This document shows, one piece after another, positions 46,260 through 48,352 of a stretch of 48,352 nucleotides of DNA. Under the pieces are notes generated by a model. That model worked only from the letters and a program-made list of their open reading frames with translations, did not search any database and was not told where the DNA came from. The stretch spans positions 1 through 48,352 of the forward strand of contig JAUSIS010000013.1 of the NCBI GenBank assembly GCA_030647355.1. Reading direction: 5' to 3'. Both the position numbers and the translations under genes were made by a program. How positions within the stretch are numbered: position 1 is the stretch's first letter; each line of letters opens with the position of its first letter. The DNA comes from a bacterium. Lineage in GTDB: Bacteria > Patescibacteriota > UBA1384 > VFKW01.

Positions 46260-47453
46260 TTACTTCTTCCCCCGTGAGATTATTTCAAAAACTTTCTCTA
46301 TTACAACGTCTATACTGTTTTCAGTCAACAAGTCATTAAAGCAAAACCTAATTGCACCTCCGTCATAGGGAGACTGCAAATCAATTGCCCTCATAACTTC
46401 CGATTTTTCTTGACTCCCGGAACTGCAAGCCGCTCCGCTTGAAACGCATATATTTACAAGATCTAAATTGATTACCACGCTAACAGAATCCCAGTTTGGA
46501 AAAACTACCGATGATATGCCCGGACTTCTCAAAGTATCCTTACCAACAATCATTATATCGGGTAGTTTACTGGTTAAACTTTTCTCAAAATACGCCTTGA
46601 GCGATGCCACTTTCTCCGCTTTTCCTTTCCAAAAATTTCTAGATACAATAGTCAATGCGTTTGCCATACCGACAATACCAGCAACATTCTCCGTCCCAGG
46701 CCGCATACCAAGCTCCTGACCACCTCCAAACATGAGCGGTAATAAATCAATACCGCGTTTAACATACAAAAGCCCCACTCCCTTTGGTCCACCAAATTTA
46801 TGGGCAGATAAGCTCATCAAATCAACATTCAGCTCATTGGTTTTCAAGGAAAAATATTCCGGAGCTTGTACGGCATCCGTATGAAAGACGATTGTACTTC
46901 CTCTAGTCGAATTAATTTCTTTAATCTTCTCGCCTATCTTTTGGATCGGCTGAACGGTTCCTATCTCGTTACTGACATAAATTACACTTACCAAAATGGT
47001 TTCTGGCCTAATTGCTTTTTCGACATCCTCCAAAGCGACTAATCCACTCGGAAGTACCGGCAGGTAAGTTACCGTAACTTCACTATTATCTTCTAGCTCT
47101 TTAATGGCAGCTAAAACTGCACTATGCTCTAACCGAGTTGTAATTATATGAGGCAACCCGCCTTCACCCTTCCTCTTAGCAGCCCTAACAACACCAAAAA
47201 TTGCTAAATTATCACTTTCCGTCCCTCCGGAAGTAAAATAAAGCTCTTGTTCGTCGCAACCCAGAATCTTAGTTATATCTTCTCTTGCATTATCCAGTGC
47301 CGATTTTGCTCTTCTACCAATAGCATGTACTGATGAAGGATTTCCAAATGCCGCTTCAAAATAAGGCGCCATTGCCATAATTACCTCGGGTCTAACTGGC
47401 GTGGTCGCAGCATAATCCATATAGATTACATTTTTTTCTAATTTGCTCATCAT
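46260..47453 (-). CDS. cysteine desulfurase (NifS/IscS family)
   Basis: YMDYAATTPVRPEV, FTSGGTESDNLAI, SLSAHKFGGPKGVGLLYV, SSGAACSSG. Confidence 0.96.
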   Translation of the reverse strand: MMSKLEKNVIYMDYAATTPVRPEVIMAMAPYFEAAFGNPSSVHAIGRRAKSALDNAREDITKILGCDEQELYFTSGGTESDNLAIFGVVRAAKRKGEGGLPHIITTRLEHSAVLAAIKELEDNSEVTVTYLPVLPSGLVALEDVEKAIRPETILVSVIYVSNEIGTVQPIQKIGEKIKEINSTRGSTIVFHTDAVQAPEYFSLKTNELNVDLMSLSAHKFGGPKGVGLLYVKRGIDLLPLMFGGGQELGMRPGTENVAGIVGMANALTIVSRNFWKGKAEKVASLKAYFEKSLTSKLPDIMIVGKDTLRSPGISSVVFPNWDSVSVVINLDLVNICVSSGAACSSGSQEKSEVMRAIDLQSPYDGGAIRFCFNDLLTENSIDVVIEKVFEIISRGKK

Positions 47454-47506
47454 TATAATTATACAATTAACTAAGCCCAGCTAACAAGATAAGATATTAT
47501 GTCTAT

Positions 47507-47535
47507 TTGAAATGTTTAATAAATTACAATACTAT
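47507..47535 (+). promoter_or_regulatory. promoter TTGAAA-N17-TACTAT upstream of gpmI
   Basis: Direct reading; AGGAGGGG follows just before ATG. Confidence 0.6.
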
Positions 47536-47551
47536 GGACTAGGAGGGGACG

Positions 47552-48352
47552 ATGCGACAACCCAAAGTGATTTTAATAGTACTTGATGGCTGGGGTTATA
47601 GTCTCACCAAAGACGGCAATGCTATTCTAAATGCTAAAAAACCAACTTTTGATTATTTATGGGACAATTTTCCTCATATCCTAATGAGCGCTTCCGGCGA
47701 AGAAGTCGGCCTGCCTTGGGGAGAACTGGGTGGATCCGAAGTTGGCCACTTAACAATCGGTAGTGGACGCATCCTCTACCAGAATCTACCGCGTATCACC
47801 CAAGCCATCAATGATAAAACTTTTTATAAAAATGAATATCTAAACAAGGCCATAGCAAATGCCGAAATTAAAAAAACTAATCTTCATCTGATAGGTTTAG
47901 TCAGTTCTGGCGGAGTTCATAGTCATATTTCCCACATCGAAGCCATCTTACATTTAATTAAAACTAAACATTTCACCGGCAAAACCTTCATCCATATGAT
48001 TACCGATGGTCGTGATACCCCCCAAAAAAGCGCCGGTATGTTCTTAGAAAAAATTCAAGATATTATTAACGAACTGAAGTTAGATGCCCATTTCTCGACT
48101 CTAATAGGCCGATATTATGCTATGGATCGCGATCACCATTGGGACAGAACTCGAGTTGCCTATTCGGCTATAGTAGAAGCCAAGGGCTACCAAGCTAATT
48201 CTGCCCAAGAAGCAATCAAACAAGCATATGATCGCTCGGAAACCGATGAATTCATAAAGCCGACAATAATATTAAATAAATTTAGAAAAAAGAGTCTATT
48301 TACCAATCTTCTGAATAAAGATAAAGGCGAAACTGCCGAATTCACGCCAGTT
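47552..48352 (+). CDS. gpmI: 2,3-bisphosphoglycerate-independent phosphoglycerate mutase, truncated by window end
   Basis: VILIVLDGWGYS, GSEVGHLTIGSGRILYQNLPRI, LIGLVSSGGVHSHISHI, MITDGRDTPQKS. Confidence 0.95.
   Translation, partial: MRQPKVILIVLDGWGYSLTKDGNAILNAKKPTFDYLWDNFPHILMSASGEEVGLPWGELGGSEVGHLTIGSGRILYQNLPRITQAINDKTFYKNEYLNKAIANAEIKKTNLHLIGLVSSGGVHSHISHIEAILHLIKTKHFTGKTFIHMITDGRDTPQKSAGMFLEKIQDIINELKLDAHFSTLIGRYYAMDRDHHWDRTRVAYSAIVEAKGYQANSAQEAIKQAYDRSETDEFIKPTIILNKFRKKSLFTNLLNKDKGETAEFTPV

Overview
The window looks like a Candidate Phyla Radiation (Patescibacteria)-type chromosome segment, AT-rich and mostly minus-strand. That placement is inferred from gene content and 16S architecture. 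It encodes housekeeping genes: clpP, tig, pgk, tpiA, rseP, frr, pyrH, tsf, rpsB, rpmE, prfA, prmC, htrA, gatA/B/C, ligA, rplI, ctpA, mnmA, iscS-like, gpmI, lemA and htpX. The most striking locus is an apparently orphan 16S rRNA gene (about 10932-13885, minus strand). It is interrupted by three insertions: (i) a group I intron with a LAGLIDADG ORF after E. coli position ~1498; (ii) a compact ORF-less group IIC-like intron after ~1396, with recognisable domain V and a branch-point domain VI; (iii) a GIY-YIG ORF in the apical loop of the V1 hairpin. The whole pre-16S is bracketed by a long-range inverted repeat about 3.2 kb apart and has a strong promoter. A second GIY-YIG ORF (5743-5991) sits in the loop of a perfect 18-bp inverted repeat, with its stop codon in one arm, as in the V1 insert. 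This suggests a recurrent 'hairpin-lodged GIY-YIG' element. Small palindromes disrupt two tRNA relics. Other features include a structured 94-bp palindrome between tig and clpP, a membrane-anchored Clp/Hsp100-like ATPase, a CvpA-CAP fusion, and higher-GC, singly terminated genes (purE, plsX, STAS, hypotheticals) that look compositionally foreign. All calls come from reading the sequence; no database search or folding program was run.
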